A stretch of DNA of 64,000 nucleotides, from positions 124,001 through 188,000 of the forward strand of contig PNLP01000005.1 in the NCBI GenBank assembly GCA_013823135.1, given 5' to 3'. This document shows, in pieces, positions 55,347-64,000 of this stretch; position 1 is the stretch's first letter, and every line of letters starts with the position of its first letter. The notes below the pieces were generated by a model. That model was not told where the DNA came from. It worked only from the letters and a program-made list of their open reading frames with translations, and searched no databases. The translations under genes and the position numbers were made by a program. This DNA is from Planctomycetaceae bacterium. Lineage in GTDB: Bacteria > Planctomycetota > Planctomycetia > Gemmatales > Gemmataceae.

Positions 55347-56645
55347 CTAACTCGCGGCCTGCACAACCACCTCGGTGGCTGGCGCTTTCACGCTCCCGGT
55401 CAACTGGCTCAGCATGAACCAGCCGGTGCTGATCGCGGTAAGAACCGTCAGCACCGCGAACGTCGTTTGCGGCATGCCCGACCACTCATTCAGGTATGCC
55501 CACGCGGGCGGGAGCACGAATCCGCCGAGCGCTCCGAGCATTCCAACGAGACCTCCAACCGCCCCCACGTCACGCGGGAAGTGATCGGGGATCAGCTTGT
55601 AAACAGCAGCCTTACCGATGCCCATTCCACAGCCCAGAACGAACACCAATCCGGTGAACACCCACACGCCAAGCCCGAGCGGGAACGAGAGGAGTGCCCC
55701 CGAGATGAGCATCGCGGCGAACACGCCCCAGAGCACACCAGCGGCACCCCACTTGTCTGACATCCAACCACCGAGGGGGCGTAGCAAGCTTGCGGGGAAG
55801 ATGAACAGCGTCGTTAGCAGGCTCGCTACCTGGAGGGTTGCCGTCGTTCCCTCAGTTAGATCGAACGTGGATTGCAGTTGTGCCCCATAGACCGTCACGT
55901 AGTACTTGGGGAGGCCGAGCGACAGCGCGACATAGGCTCCGAACACCACGACGTATTGCAGGCTGTACTCCCACACCTTCGCGTACTTGAGCGGAGCCAG
56001 GATGGAGCGGTACGATCGCCCCTTCGCCGGGGTGTGATCGGGGCTGGGGGCCAGGAACCACACGGCCGCCGCCATCAGCAGAAGCAAGCCGGAATAAAGC
56101 ACGGGGTAGAATCGCCAGCCGCCGGGGATCAACCCGCCGAGCAGTCCAGACGCCGGAATCCACGTCAGCAACACCGCCCCGAATAGGCCGAAGATCAGTT
56201 TGGTGACCGACGCGCCGACGTTGCCCGCACCGAAGACCCCCAGTGCCAACCCTTGTTGCTGCTTCGGAAACCACGCCGCGTTCCAGGCGATCCCGACCGT
56301 GAAGCTGTTCCCGGCGAGGCCGAAGAGGAGCGCACACACGAGCAACTCTTCGTAGGTCGTCGCGCGGCTCACGAGGAAGGTTGGGGCCGCAGCCACCAGC
56401 AGAAGAATTGTCATCACCAGGCGGCCGCCGTACTTGTCGGTAGCGATGCCAGCGGCCAGCCGCGGCAGCGACCCGGCGAGCACAGCGGCGGCACCGAGCC
56501 ACCCGAGTTGAACGTTGGTAAGCCCGAGTTCTTTTTGGATCGGCACGCCGAGCACGCCGAACATCAGCCACACGGCGAACATCAGCGTGAACGCGATGGT
56601 CGACAGCCACAACACTCGCATTCGGCGGCTTGACTCGGATGCCAT
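55347..56645 (-). CDS. narK: Nitrate/nitrite transporter, major facilitator type
   Basis: 432 residues from the ATG at 56645, 5 nt after the FAD/BFD gene. Twelve hydrophobic segments. Hallmarks of the nitrate-porter group are FAVWLMFGVLGVPIQKELGL near the N-terminus, RLAAGIATDKYGGRLVMTIL, the glycine-rich helix GLAGNSFTVGIAWNAAWFPK and a second one KAAVYKLIPDHFPRDVGAVG. Imports nitrate for the operon. Confidence 0.94.
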   Translation of the reverse strand: MASESSRRMRVLWLSTIAFTLMFAVWLMFGVLGVPIQKELGLTNVQLGWLGAAAVLAGSLPRLAAGIATDKYGGRLVMTILLLVAAAPTFLVSRATTYEELLVCALLFGLAGNSFTVGIAWNAAWFPKQQQGLALGVFGAGNVGASVTKLIFGLFGAVLLTWIPASGLLGGLIPGGWRFYPVLYSGLLLLMAAAVWFLAPSPDHTPAKGRSYRSILAPLKYAKVWEYSLQYVVVFGAYVALSLGLPKYYVTVYGAQLQSTFDLTEGTTATLQVASLLTTLFIFPASLLRPLGGWMSDKWGAAGVLWGVFAAMLISGALLSFPLGLGVWVFTGLVFVLGCGMGIGKAAVYKLIPDHFPRDVGAVGGLVGMLGALGGFVLPPAWAYLNEWSGMPQTTFAVLTVLTAISTGWFMLSQLTGSVKAPATEVVVQAAS

Positions 56646-56650
56646 TTCCT

Positions 56651-58084
56651 TCACCCTTTCCTGCTGCCAGCAACAGCCGGTGCATTTTTGAGGATCAGAT
56701 TCGCGAGTTGTCCACGGCACGAACCGCATCCGGTGCCGGCCTGGGTACGTGCCGACAACTTCGGAATCGTGTCGCAGCCGTTGCGGATCTCGCCGAGCAG
56801 CGTGGAAGTGCGGACGTGGTGACAGTTGCAGACCTCGGGGTCATTGCCACCACTGCCGGGGATGGCCTCGCCCGAAGCCAGCACATCGAGCCGGTTCGCG
56901 GGGAGCGGGGAGCCGTCGTCGAACAGTTGCACGAGCCCCGCCGCCGCGGACGAGTCGCCAACGAGCACGGCACCCACCAACCGGTTGTCGCGGATGACGA
57001 GCTTGCGGTAGACGCCGCGGTGTTCCTCGATGATCTGAACGGCCTCGTCGTCGGTTTGGTCGGCCTCAATGCGGCCCATGCTCGCCACCTCGACTCCGGC
57101 GACCTTGAGTTTCGTGTAGACCTTCGACCCGCGGTACGCGGCGTCCGGGTTGGTTCCCGTCAGCACGTCGGCGAGAACCTTGCACTGCTCGTAGATCGGT
57201 TGCACGGTGCCGTAGACGATGCGGTCGTGCTCGGCACACTCGCCCACCGCGTAGATCTTTTTCAGTTGCGTCTGGAGTTGGTCGTTGACCAGGATGCCGG
57301 CGTTGACCGGCACGTCGGACTCGTACGCGAGCTCGACGCGCGGCTTGATTCCGCTGGAGAACACAACCATTTCGGCCGGCAGTGTTTCACCCCCAAAATC
57401 GAGCCCCTCAACCCTCTTCTCGCCGAGAACGGCCTTTGTGCTCACCGAGGTTCGCACGGTGATGCCGAGTTTTTCAATCGCGCGACGGAGGAACTGACCG
57501 CCAACACGGTCCACCTGCCGGTTCATCAACACGTCGAAGAGGTGAACAACAGTGACAGACAACCCAAGATCAGCAAGCCCCTTGGCCGCTTCGAGGCCGA
57601 GTAATCCGCCGCCCACAACCGCGGCCCGCATCCCCGGCCGTGCGTGCGTTCGCATGTGCTGAACATCGGAGGCCGTGCGGTACACGAACGCGCCACGCTT
57701 CAAAGTGCCGTCTGGCCGTTTGAGCCCTTCGACTTGCGGAACCCGAGCCGTGCTCCCGGTTGCGAACACTGCGGTGTCGAAGAAGTGTTCCTTGCCGTCG
57801 GACGTCCAGAGCCGTTGTGCCGCGTGCGACAACCGCGTGACCGCGACCCCCGGCACAAATCGAACTCCTTTCTCCGCGTACCACGAGGTTGGCTTCAGCG
57901 TGATCTCTTCAACCCCGCCGCCCATCAGCACGCGGTTCAGCAAGATGCGGTTGTATGCGCCGTGTGGCTCCTCCCCGAACACGGTGATGGTGAACGTGCC
58001 AAGTCCGCCACGACTGGCCAACTCGTCGAGGAGTCGGGCCGTTGCCATGCCGTTGCCGATGATCGCCAGCGCCGGACGGGTCAC
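56651..58084 (-). CDS. FAD-dependent reductase with C-terminal BFD iron-sulfur domain
   Basis: 477 residues. NirB-N-terminal/rubredoxin-reductase-like protein: FAD site LAIIGNGMATARLLDELAS, NAD region AAVVGGGLLGLEAAKGLADL, and AVGECAEHDRIVYGTVQPIY. A C-terminal [2Fe-2S] BFD-like domain carries CNCHHVRTSTLLGEIRNGCD then GTGCGSCRGQL. It resembles NasB/NasC-type electron-transfer subunits of assimilatory nitrate reductase. Its start overlaps the nasA stop (ATGA). Confidence 0.9.
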   Translation of the reverse strand: MTRPALAIIGNGMATARLLDELASRGGLGTFTITVFGEEPHGAYNRILLNRVLMGGGVEEITLKPTSWYAEKGVRFVPGVAVTRLSHAAQRLWTSDGKEHFFDTAVFATGSTARVPQVEGLKRPDGTLKRGAFVYRTASDVQHMRTHARPGMRAAVVGGGLLGLEAAKGLADLGLSVTVVHLFDVLMNRQVDRVGGQFLRRAIEKLGITVRTSVSTKAVLGEKRVEGLDFGGETLPAEMVVFSSGIKPRVELAYESDVPVNAGILVNDQLQTQLKKIYAVGECAEHDRIVYGTVQPIYEQCKVLADVLTGTNPDAAYRGSKVYTKLKVAGVEVASMGRIEADQTDDEAVQIIEEHRGVYRKLVIRDNRLVGAVLVGDSSAAAGLVQLFDDGSPLPANRLDVLASGEAIPGSGGNDPEVCNCHHVRTSTLLGEIRNGCDTIPKLSARTQAGTGCGSCRGQLANLILKNAPAVAGSRKG

Positions 58085-60213
58085 GCAATTACCTCCTTGG
58101 GTGGATACACAGCAGCGACTCGGACAGCCGCGACCTTGAATTCGGGCATGCGACTCGTCGGGTCGAGCGCCGGATTCGTGAGCATGTTGACGGCGCTTTT
58201 GCCGCCCCAGTGGAATGGCACGAAGATAGTGTCGGCTCGCACGTCGTGGGTCACGTCGGCGGCAAACTCGGCCCGCCCACGGCGGGTTTCCAGAACCAGG
58301 ATGCTGCCCGATTCCGCACCCAGGCGAGCAGCGAGATGGGGATGCAGTTGCGCACGCGGTTGCGGCTGAGCGTTCGTGAGCGTGCCCACCATGCGGGTCT
58401 GTGCGCCGGAGTTGTAGTGCTCCTTGTAGCGCCCCGTGGTGAGGTACAGTGGGTACTCGGCGTCGGGCTCTTCACCCGCGGCGCGGTGCTCAACGGCGTG
58501 AAACTTGGCCTTGCCGTCGGGGTGTCCGAACCGCTCGGCGAACAATCGCGGGGTGCCGGGATGATCCTCGGAGGGGCACGGCCAGAACACGCCCTCCTCG
58601 GCGTCGATGCGGTCGTAGCTGATGCCGCTGTAGTCGGCGACGCCGCCCGCGGTCGCACGGCGGAACTCGTCGAAGACTTCCCGCGGAGAGTAGAACGCGA
58701 ACTTCTCGCCACAGCCCAGGCGTTCTGCGAGACCACGCAACACGTCGATATCGCCACGTACTCCGAAAGGCGCTTCGGCCGCGACCCGGCGGCGGATCAC
58801 CCGCCCTTCCAGGTTCGTCATCGTGCCTTCTTCCTCGGCCCACTGGTACACGGGGAAGACGACGTGCGCGTTCGCCGACGTTTCGTTCAGGAACGAGTCG
58901 CAGACCGCGAGCAGTTCCAGCGACTTGAGGCGGTTGATGATGTGCCCGGCGTTCGGCGACGCCACCGCGACGTTCGAGCCCATCACCATCAACCCGCGGA
59001 TGCCGCCGTCGGGGCCAAGTGAATCGAGGAGTTCGTAGGCACTCTTCCCCTTCCGAGGGAGCGTGGCGGGGTCGACCCCCCACACCTTCGCCACCGCCTC
59101 GCGGTGTGCATCGACTTCGATGAGCCGATAACCGGGTAGTTGGTCTGCCTTCTGACCGTGCTCGCGACCACCCTGACCGTTCCCTTGTCCCGTGAGCGTT
59201 CCGAATCCGCTCGCCGGCTTCCCAACCTTGCCGAGCGCCAACGCCAGGTTGATGAACGCCAGAACGGAATCGACCCCCTTGCTCTGCTGTTCGGGTCCGC
59301 GACCCGAGAGAATCATCGCGGAGTCCACCGATGCAAGCCACCGTACCGTCTTGCGGAGCGAGGCTTCACTCACGCCGGTCAATCGCTCGACAGTCGGCGG
59401 ATCGTAGGTGAGGACGGCCCGGCGTACCGACTCGAACCCGACCGTTCGAGCAGCGATGTACGGTTCGTTTATGAGGCGTTCTTCGATCGCGATGAACAGA
59501 AGGCCGTTGGCAAGCGCGAGATCGCTGCCGGGAACAAGCGATAAGTGAAGGTCGGCGGTGCGTGCGGTCGCTGTGCGTCGCGGGTCGGCGACAATCAGCC
59601 GGCCGCCGTTGGCTTTTTGCCGGTCGAACCACTGCATGATCGGGGGAAGGGTGTCGGCCGTGTTCGCCCCAACCAGGAGGATAACTTCGGCCTCGGCGAT
59701 GTCGCTCACAGGGAAGGGCAGGCCGCGGTCGATTCCAAAGGCCTTGTTCCCGGCCCCCGCAGCGCTGGACATGCAGTAGCGGCCGTTGTAGTCCATGTGC
59801 GGCGTGCCCACCGCGAGCCGGGCAAACTTGCCGAGCAAATAAGCCTTCTCGTTCGAGAGTGCCCCGGACCCAAACAAGCCGATGGCTTGCGGCCCGTGCG
59901 TTTCCTTGATGCGGCGGAAGCCGTCGGCAACGAAGTCGAGGGCTTCGTCCCACCCAGCAGGTGCGAGTGTGCCAGTCGTGGTTCGGAGTAGTGGGGTAGT
60001 GAGGCGTTCGGCGTGGCCCAGCAGACTCGCGGAAGTCCACCCCTTGATGCAGAGTTGTCCATTGTTAACAGGAAACTGTGAGTCGCCAGCAACCTCCCAC
60101 GCCGCGCTCGCATCCTCCGACATGAGGATGCCGCATTGATAAGCGCAATAGGGGCAATGAGTGCGGACCGCCGTCTTATCGCGAATTTCAAGTGTGATTG
60201 TTGGGGGGGACAA
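58081..60213 (-). CDS. nasA: Assimilatory nitrate reductase, molybdopterin subunit
   Basis: About 710 residues from a TTG at 60213 with GGGGAA upstream; a GTG at 60276 gives 731. [4Fe-4S] motif HCPYCAYQCGI with the fourth Cys in GQLCIKGWTS; Mo-bis-MGD core: LFGSGALSNEKAYLLGKFAR, YNGRYCMSSAAGAGNKAFGI, EVILLVGANTADTLPPIMQW, FLNETSANAHVVFPVYQWAE and the C-terminal PLYLTTGRYKEHYNSGAQTR. Two-electron reduction of nitrate to nitrite in the cytoplasm; no export signal, and no C-terminal Fe-S extension, so it relies on the next gene for electrons. Confidence 0.93.
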   Translation of the reverse strand: MSPPTITLEIRDKTAVRTHCPYCAYQCGILMSEDASAAWEVAGDSQFPVNNGQLCIKGWTSASLLGHAERLTTPLLRTTTGTLAPAGWDEALDFVADGFRRIKETHGPQAIGLFGSGALSNEKAYLLGKFARLAVGTPHMDYNGRYCMSSAAGAGNKAFGIDRGLPFPVSDIAEAEVILLVGANTADTLPPIMQWFDRQKANGGRLIVADPRRTATARTADLHLSLVPGSDLALANGLLFIAIEERLINEPYIAARTVGFESVRRAVLTYDPPTVERLTGVSEASLRKTVRWLASVDSAMILSGRGPEQQSKGVDSVLAFINLALALGKVGKPASGFGTLTGQGNGQGGREHGQKADQLPGYRLIEVDAHREAVAKVWGVDPATLPRKGKSAYELLDSLGPDGGIRGLMVMGSNVAVASPNAGHIINRLKSLELLAVCDSFLNETSANAHVVFPVYQWAEEEGTMTNLEGRVIRRRVAAEAPFGVRGDIDVLRGLAERLGCGEKFAFYSPREVFDEFRRATAGGVADYSGISYDRIDAEEGVFWPCPSEDHPGTPRLFAERFGHPDGKAKFHAVEHRAAGEEPDAEYPLYLTTGRYKEHYNSGAQTRMVGTLTNAQPQPRAQLHPHLAARLGAESGSILVLETRRGRAEFAADVTHDVRADTIFVPFHWGGKSAVNMLTNPALDPTSRMPEFKVAAVRVAAVYPPKEVIA

Positions 60214-60373
60214 TTCTGTTCCCCACTGGCAGACTGGCCGCCTGGATTGGGAAAAACCCCTGCCAGCAAGACACACTCGGTTACGAGAGTGAGAACTGAC
60301 TCAAAAATCGACAATCGTCTATTTGATAGATTGCAGTTGAGTCTCAGTATTGCATGACATTGAAAGAGCTACA

Positions 60374-60389
60374 TGCACGCTGTGTGCCG
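60374..60389 (-). promoter_or_regulatory. nasA: Possible sigma-54 (-24/-12) promoter for the nitrate operon
   Basis: Read on the minus strand this is CGGCACACAGCGTGCA: GGCAC and TGCA elements with the GG-to-GC distance of the sigma-54 consensus TGGCAC-N5-TTGCA. It lies about 160 nt upstream of the chosen nasA start. Only a pattern match; the -12 element has G instead of T at one place and the first T is C. The rest of 60214-60927 has no gene. Confidence 0.3.
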
Positions 60390-60676
60390 TTGAGACGTGT
60401 TGAGACAGAAACAGCCTCATCCTGATGCGATGTACTCGGTTACAACTCGGATTGAGACCTGTGATTTCGCATGATTCGCTGAGTCCACTGTGATGGACGC
60501 TGAGAGGCTCAACGTGAAATGCCCGATGAGCAGGCAGATGTGTCGGCTAAATCAGCACGCCGAGAGTTGTCAGGGCCGTGGTGACATCGAGATCGCGATC
60601 GGCTTGTCGGGCTCCCAGCACGGACCGGACCAACTTCTTCATCCTGAACCTGTTCACCCGGACCTGCGGCTCATTA

Positions 60677-60760
60677 GTAGTTCATTGCAGATCAATTGTT
60701 GGTCAGGGTTTCGAGCCTGGCTCCTGAAATCGAAGAGTCAGGCTCGAAACCCGAACTACT
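60677..60760. repeat. Nested inverted repeats downstream of a kinase gene
   Basis: Inner arms 60706-60723 and 60735-60752 (GGGTTTCGAGCCTGGCTC and its reverse complement, one mismatch) are enclosed by AGTAGTTC (60677-60684) and GAACTACT (60753-60760). May terminate the kinase transcript about 170 nt after its stop codon. Confidence 0.75.
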
Positions 60761-60927
60761 TTTCAGCCGCAACGGATCCGTGGTAGTCATCGTGCCGAGC
60801 CAAGCTTTGCCTGTGCTTGTTCATGTGGTGGTTGAGATCCAATACCGATCAACTCGCGCAGATGAAGTTGGAGTCTCCAGCCAGGATGGAATGGTCACAA
60901 GTTCCGGGAAGTCACACCCACAGATCT

Positions 60928-62709
60928 TTACCGTTGCAAGGCAGGCTCGGCCCACACCGCGTGCGCCCCGTAGTTCGACCCGTTGCACTGAATCTCCAGA
61001 TCCAGGCGCTGAACCCCCGACACATCGATTGTGAACTGCTGTGCGTCCGCCGGGCTCTTGATGGGCTTCGACTCCCACAAAGTCTTGCCGTCGCCCTTCA
61101 CCGTGAACACCAGGAACGAGTTCGACTTCTTTGCGGTGTCGTTCAACGTTGCCGTCCCCCTGAGGGTGCGGTAGCGGCCGTTGAGGTCGTACCGGATGTG
61201 TGCAACGCCACCCTGCGTCGGGTGTGTCGCCAGCGATTGCAGAGATTCCTTCCCGTTCAAAACGACTTTATCCTTGCTGAAGCCGAGCGACCCATTCTTC
61301 CCAATCTTTCCATGTACCACGACCTCGCTCTCCGGCAATTCCGACAGGAACACCAACTGCGGCGTGACAAGCACCGGCGTCGGTTGAACCGGGGCGGGGT
61401 TCGGTTGCGGATTCGGCTGAGGTTTTTGTTCGGGCGGCTTGGTGACGGATGGATCGACCTTGGTGACTTCCCCCTTGGGCTTTGGGCTCATCGCGAAGTA
61501 TGTCCCCAGCCCCACTCCGCCCGCGCCGAGTACGACCAGAGCCAAGGCGATCCCGGGCACGCGCCGCTTCGAGGAGACCTCGGCAACCTTCTGCTGGTCC
61601 GGGACCGTCGAGGTGTCCGTCATGACATCGAACGACTGATCGTCCTCGGGCGGAAACACCGGCCCCGATAATCCGACCATGCTCGCCCCATCGGGGATGG
61701 GCAACGCCGCCAACAGCTCGTCGGGGTTCTGGAATCGGCGGGCCGGGTCCTTCGCCATCATCTTCCCGATGATGGCTATTAGGTCCGTGGGCAGGTCGGG
61801 GCGGATCTGTTCGAGTGGTTCGGGTTGGCGGACCTGGTGCCAGAGGAGTTTCTGGGCAGTGGTACCGCCCTCGAACGGACTGCGGCCGGTGAGGCAGAAG
61901 TAGAAGGTGGCCCCGAGGCTGTAGATGTCGGCCCGGTTGTCCACGGTTCCGCTGTTCAGCGCCTGCTCCGGGGCCATGTAGTCCACGGTCCCCATCACGG
62001 TGCTGTTATCGTTCTCGGACTGCGAATCGTTGCTTCCGTGGAAGTACGTCGCGAGCCCAAGGTCGAGAATCTTCAGAACGCCGTTCTCGGCGACAAGGAG
62101 GTTGCTCGGCTTGATGTCGCGGTGAACGAGACCCGACTCGAAAGCGTGGTGCAGGCCCTGGGCGCTCTGCCGCATGTAGTCGATGGTCCGGTTCGCGGAG
62201 AACGGCCCCTCCTTCGTGACGAGAGAGTCGAGGGTGGTGCCCTTGACGTACTCCATGACGAGGTAATGCATGCCGGACCACTCCGCGACATCGAAGGCGT
62301 GGACGATGTTGCGGTGGTCGAGGGACGCGAGCGCCTGGGCCTCGCGGATGAATCCCTCGACGACGGCGGGGTTCTCGGACTGCTTTAGAGGCAGCACCTT
62401 GATGGCGACCTGCCGCCGCATCCCAGGATGCTCGCACAGGAAGACCTTCCCCATGCCACCCTCGCCGAGCATCCCCAGCACCTTGTACCGGTCGATAAAG
62501 AACCCCTTCCACTTCCCCCGGAGCAACTGCTCCGCCTGGAAGCGGGTCAGGAGGTTGTCCCGCACAAGGGCGGCCGCGAGGAGCGCGGGGTCATCGGCGG
62601 GCAGGGATTCGCGGTTGGAGACGAAGTAGCGCTCGAGGGTCGATGAGTCGAGGAGGTTGCTTTGGACAACGAGAGAAAGGAATTCTGTGCTGGATGCAGG
62701 CGTTCCCAT
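60928..62709 (-). CDS. Transmembrane Ser/Thr protein kinase with C-terminal NPCBM-like domain
   Basis: 593 residues. N-terminal helical region (LSLVVQSNLLDSSTLERYFV) typical of planctomycete kinases; kinase residues about 75-335: MLGEGGMGKVFLCEHP, VAIKVLP, HRDIKPSNLLVAENG, LDLGLATYF (the DFG is DLG), MAPEQALNSGTVDNRADIYS. A membrane segment near residues 383-405 (GIALALVVLGAGGVGLGTYF), a Pro/Lys/Gln linker (KPQPNPQPNPAPVQPTP) and an extracytoplasmic domain of about 130 residues (RYDLNGRYRTLRGTATLNDT, FLVFTVKGDGKTLWESK, LDLEIQCNGSNYGAHAVWAE), like the NPCBM carbohydrate-binding fold. Probably a surface-sensing kinase. DLG rather than DFG is a common, functional variant. Confidence 0.9.
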   Translation of the reverse strand: MGTPASSTEFLSLVVQSNLLDSSTLERYFVSNRESLPADDPALLAAALVRDNLLTRFQAEQLLRGKWKGFFIDRYKVLGMLGEGGMGKVFLCEHPGMRRQVAIKVLPLKQSENPAVVEGFIREAQALASLDHRNIVHAFDVAEWSGMHYLVMEYVKGTTLDSLVTKEGPFSANRTIDYMRQSAQGLHHAFESGLVHRDIKPSNLLVAENGVLKILDLGLATYFHGSNDSQSENDNSTVMGTVDYMAPEQALNSGTVDNRADIYSLGATFYFCLTGRSPFEGGTTAQKLLWHQVRQPEPLEQIRPDLPTDLIAIIGKMMAKDPARRFQNPDELLAALPIPDGASMVGLSGPVFPPEDDQSFDVMTDTSTVPDQQKVAEVSSKRRVPGIALALVVLGAGGVGLGTYFAMSPKPKGEVTKVDPSVTKPPEQKPQPNPQPNPAPVQPTPVLVTPQLVFLSELPESEVVVHGKIGKNGSLGFSKDKVVLNGKESLQSLATHPTQGGVAHIRYDLNGRYRTLRGTATLNDTAKKSNSFLVFTVKGDGKTLWESKPIKSPADAQQFTIDVSGVQRLDLEIQCNGSNYGAHAVWAEPALQR

Positions 62710-62962
62710 ATGAACGGGGTGCCCAAGAGTGATGGGGAATCGACCAAGTGGGGAGGGAACTGGTCTAAGGTCTGGGACAAGCGAAAAACCGATCTCGTAA
62801 TCATCCTAGAAATGATAACTGACCCACGTGAACGCGGCTACGCCAAGAATATACTCCGCGCGATCTTCAACTTGGGTAAGCGTCGCGGTAGTTGGTGTGA
62901 AATGTGTTCATTTCGGTGCAGTTTAGAATGATCGGCGGCTTTACCCCTGGCAAGAGGCCATC

Positions 62963-63180
62963 ATGTCTGAACCACTCAGCCCCGAACTCGAACAGAAGGC
63001 CCAGGAACTCGCGGCCCGTATCAAGAGCCGATCTGCCGACGCCATACTCGATATGGCTGGATACTTCACCTCCGCCATCGACTGCCCCCAGCGTGGACGC
63101 TCCGCCCCCTTCCACTGCTACCGTGAAAGGACTGTCGAAGCGCTCGGCGGCGCGGTCACGTGCAACCGGGCGTACGACTA
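62963..63180 (+). pseudogene. Truncated ISKra4-like transposase fragment
   Basis: An ATG frame starting MSEPLSPELEQKAQELAARI ends in CYRERTVEALGGAVTCNRAY, the N-terminal part of ISKra4-family transposases (a zinc-finger-like CPxC then REERTV and TCNRAYYxCP). Only about 70 residues remain, then the frame runs into an IS3-like remnant on the other strand at 63178. The second Cys of the pair is replaced (CPQR). Confidence 0.6.
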
Positions 63181-63394
63181 CCCGAGATCGTCGATACGTT
63201 GCCGCTGAGCATCGTCCGTTGTGGTGGCGGAGAAGATGCAGTGAGCCTGCTTGAGGAGTTGCTGCTTCCACCGGTTGACGATGGTGTCGCTGAGTAGATG
63301 CTTGCGGCACAACTTTGCAGTCGTGGTTTCTTTCGCAACGCAGCCAACGCGATCTTCGCCTTGAACTCCGCTGAAACTTTCTCGGCTTGGCCAT
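63178..63394 (-). pseudogene. Decayed IS3-family orfA remnant
   Basis: Three pieces of one IS3 orfA-like helix-turn-helix protein lie in different frames: MAKPRKF (start at 63394), SAEFKAKIALAALRK, and ETTTAKLCRKHLLSDTIVNR followed by WKQQLLKQAHCIFSATTTDD, ending TAG at 63178. Two frameshifts break it. No orfB and no clear terminal inverted repeats are in the window. Confidence 0.7.
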
Positions 63395-63607
63395 GGGATA
63401 CCTCCTTCAACTCAGGTTATCTCAACTCTACCCCGTCCAGTTTTCGGGGCGCAATACACTCCCGAAGAGTGAAACGACCCTGGACGGGTTCCGGCTGACG
63501 ATTGACCGATAACCCAATCCCGTGTGAATCCGAATCCGCTGGTGTCGGTCGGGGGTGTGACTTACGATCCGGTTCCTGCCTCCCACACCCATTTGCGGGG
63601 TTATCCG

Positions 63608-64000
63608 ATGCGAGTTTCCCGTGTGCTGCTAGTCGCATTCGTCGCGATCGGATCGGTCGCTGCCGACTTCAAGGACGTGGACCCGGGCGTTTTCCCCAAG
63701 GACGACCCACGCGGGAAAGACCTGCCTAAGATGATGGGCACCGACGCCCGGGCGCGAACGCAAGACGCGAACTTACGCGAGTCGAAGGCGTTCGCGGCGA
63801 TCACCACCAAAGCTGAGTGGGAAAAATATCGTGACGTTCGCATTCAGGCACTTCGCGAGTCGCTCGGCACCTTCCCCGAAGCACCGAAGAACATGACCGT
63901 GAAGGTCACGAAGGAACTGGAGGGCGAAGGTTTCCGTATCCAGAACATCCTCTATGAGTCGCGGCCCGGAATCTGGGTGTCGGCGAATCTGTATCTGCCC
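63608..64000 (+). CDS. Secreted alpha/beta-hydrolase-like protein, 5' part
   Basis: 131 codons to the window edge. Signal peptide MRVSRVLLVAFVAIGSVAAD. The visible part (WEKYRDVRIQALRESLGTFP, VKVTKELEGEGFRIQNILYE, SRPGIWVSANLYLP) fits the N-terminal region of planctomycete acetylxylan-esterase-like/prolyl-oligopeptidase-type hydrolases, in which WVSANLYLP precedes the catalytic domain. The active site is outside the window, so function is provisional. Confidence 0.7.
   Translation, partial: MRVSRVLLVAFVAIGSVAADFKDVDPGVFPKDDPRGKDLPKMMGTDARARTQDANLRESKAFAAITTKAEWEKYRDVRIQALRESLGTFPEAPKNMTVKVTKELEGEGFRIQNILYESRPGIWVSANLYLP

Noticed and set aside
54087..55760. Plus-strand frame of about 557 codons opposite nirA
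   Set aside because: Antisense of a clear nirA; high Arg/Val/Gly content without motifs.

Overview
The window is a 64 kb chromosomal segment that most resembles a planctomycete of the Gemmataceae type. This is inferred from gene content, not from a database search: two secreted leucine-rich-repeat proteins, two Hanks-type Ser/Thr kinases (one with a WD40 tail, one with a membrane-spanning segment and a C-terminal sensory-like domain), a secreted dehydrogenase fused to a c-type cytochrome, several secreted beta-propeller proteins, high GC, and many dispersed perfect inverted repeats.

Layout. 1-5.2 kb: the end of a complex I operon on the minus strand (nuoH, an LRR gene, nuoJ, nuoK, nuoL running off the left edge). 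5.3-18.4 kb: mixed housekeeping genes (scpB, tRNA-Leu, cytochrome/dehydrogenase, membrane-anchored MutS-like ATPase, SDR epimerase, GIY-YIG protein, galactonate-dehydratase-like enzyme, queE, parvulin, pdxA, HAD phosphatase, lipoprotein). 18.4-25.7 kb: a complete beta-oxidation operon (fadD, thiolase, FadB-type enzyme, acyl-CoA dehydrogenase). 25.9-33.0 kb: ftsY, a nuclease-fold orphan with a decayed antitoxin-like gene behind it, a second LRR gene, pheS, and infC-rpmI-rplT. 33.5-40.5 kb: AAA ATPase, queG, upp, mnmA, cdd and deoA. 40.9 kb: tRNA-Thr. 41.3-44.8 kb: a three-part envelope cluster (propeller with coiled-coil insert, PhnD-like binding protein, PQQ-type propeller); the last two reading frames meet at a run of nine A that matches a -1 slippery site. 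44.9-51.0 kb: a kinase-WD40 gene broken by a one-base frameshift and a large secreted propeller protein. 51.3-60.2 kb: a nitrate assimilation operon (nasA, FAD/BFD reductase, narK, nirA, Fe-S/FAD/NADPH reductase). 60.9-64 kb: a second kinase, degraded insertion-sequence fragments, and the start of a secreted hydrolase-like gene.

How the parts work together. The nitrate operon encodes uptake, both reduction steps and two candidate electron donors. The fad operon encodes activation and every core step of beta-oxidation. cdd-deoA, upp and mnmA serve nucleoside salvage and tRNA modification; queE and queG both belong to queuosine synthesis.

The most unusual features are palindromic repeat elements lying in frame inside two conserved enzymes (nuoL and queG), a group of palindromes whose arms are built from 7-nt tandem units, the LRR gene occupying the usual nuoI position, and the possible slippage fusion at 43.57 kb. 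All family assignments come from reading motifs by eye; starts were chosen from ribosome binding sites and family length.
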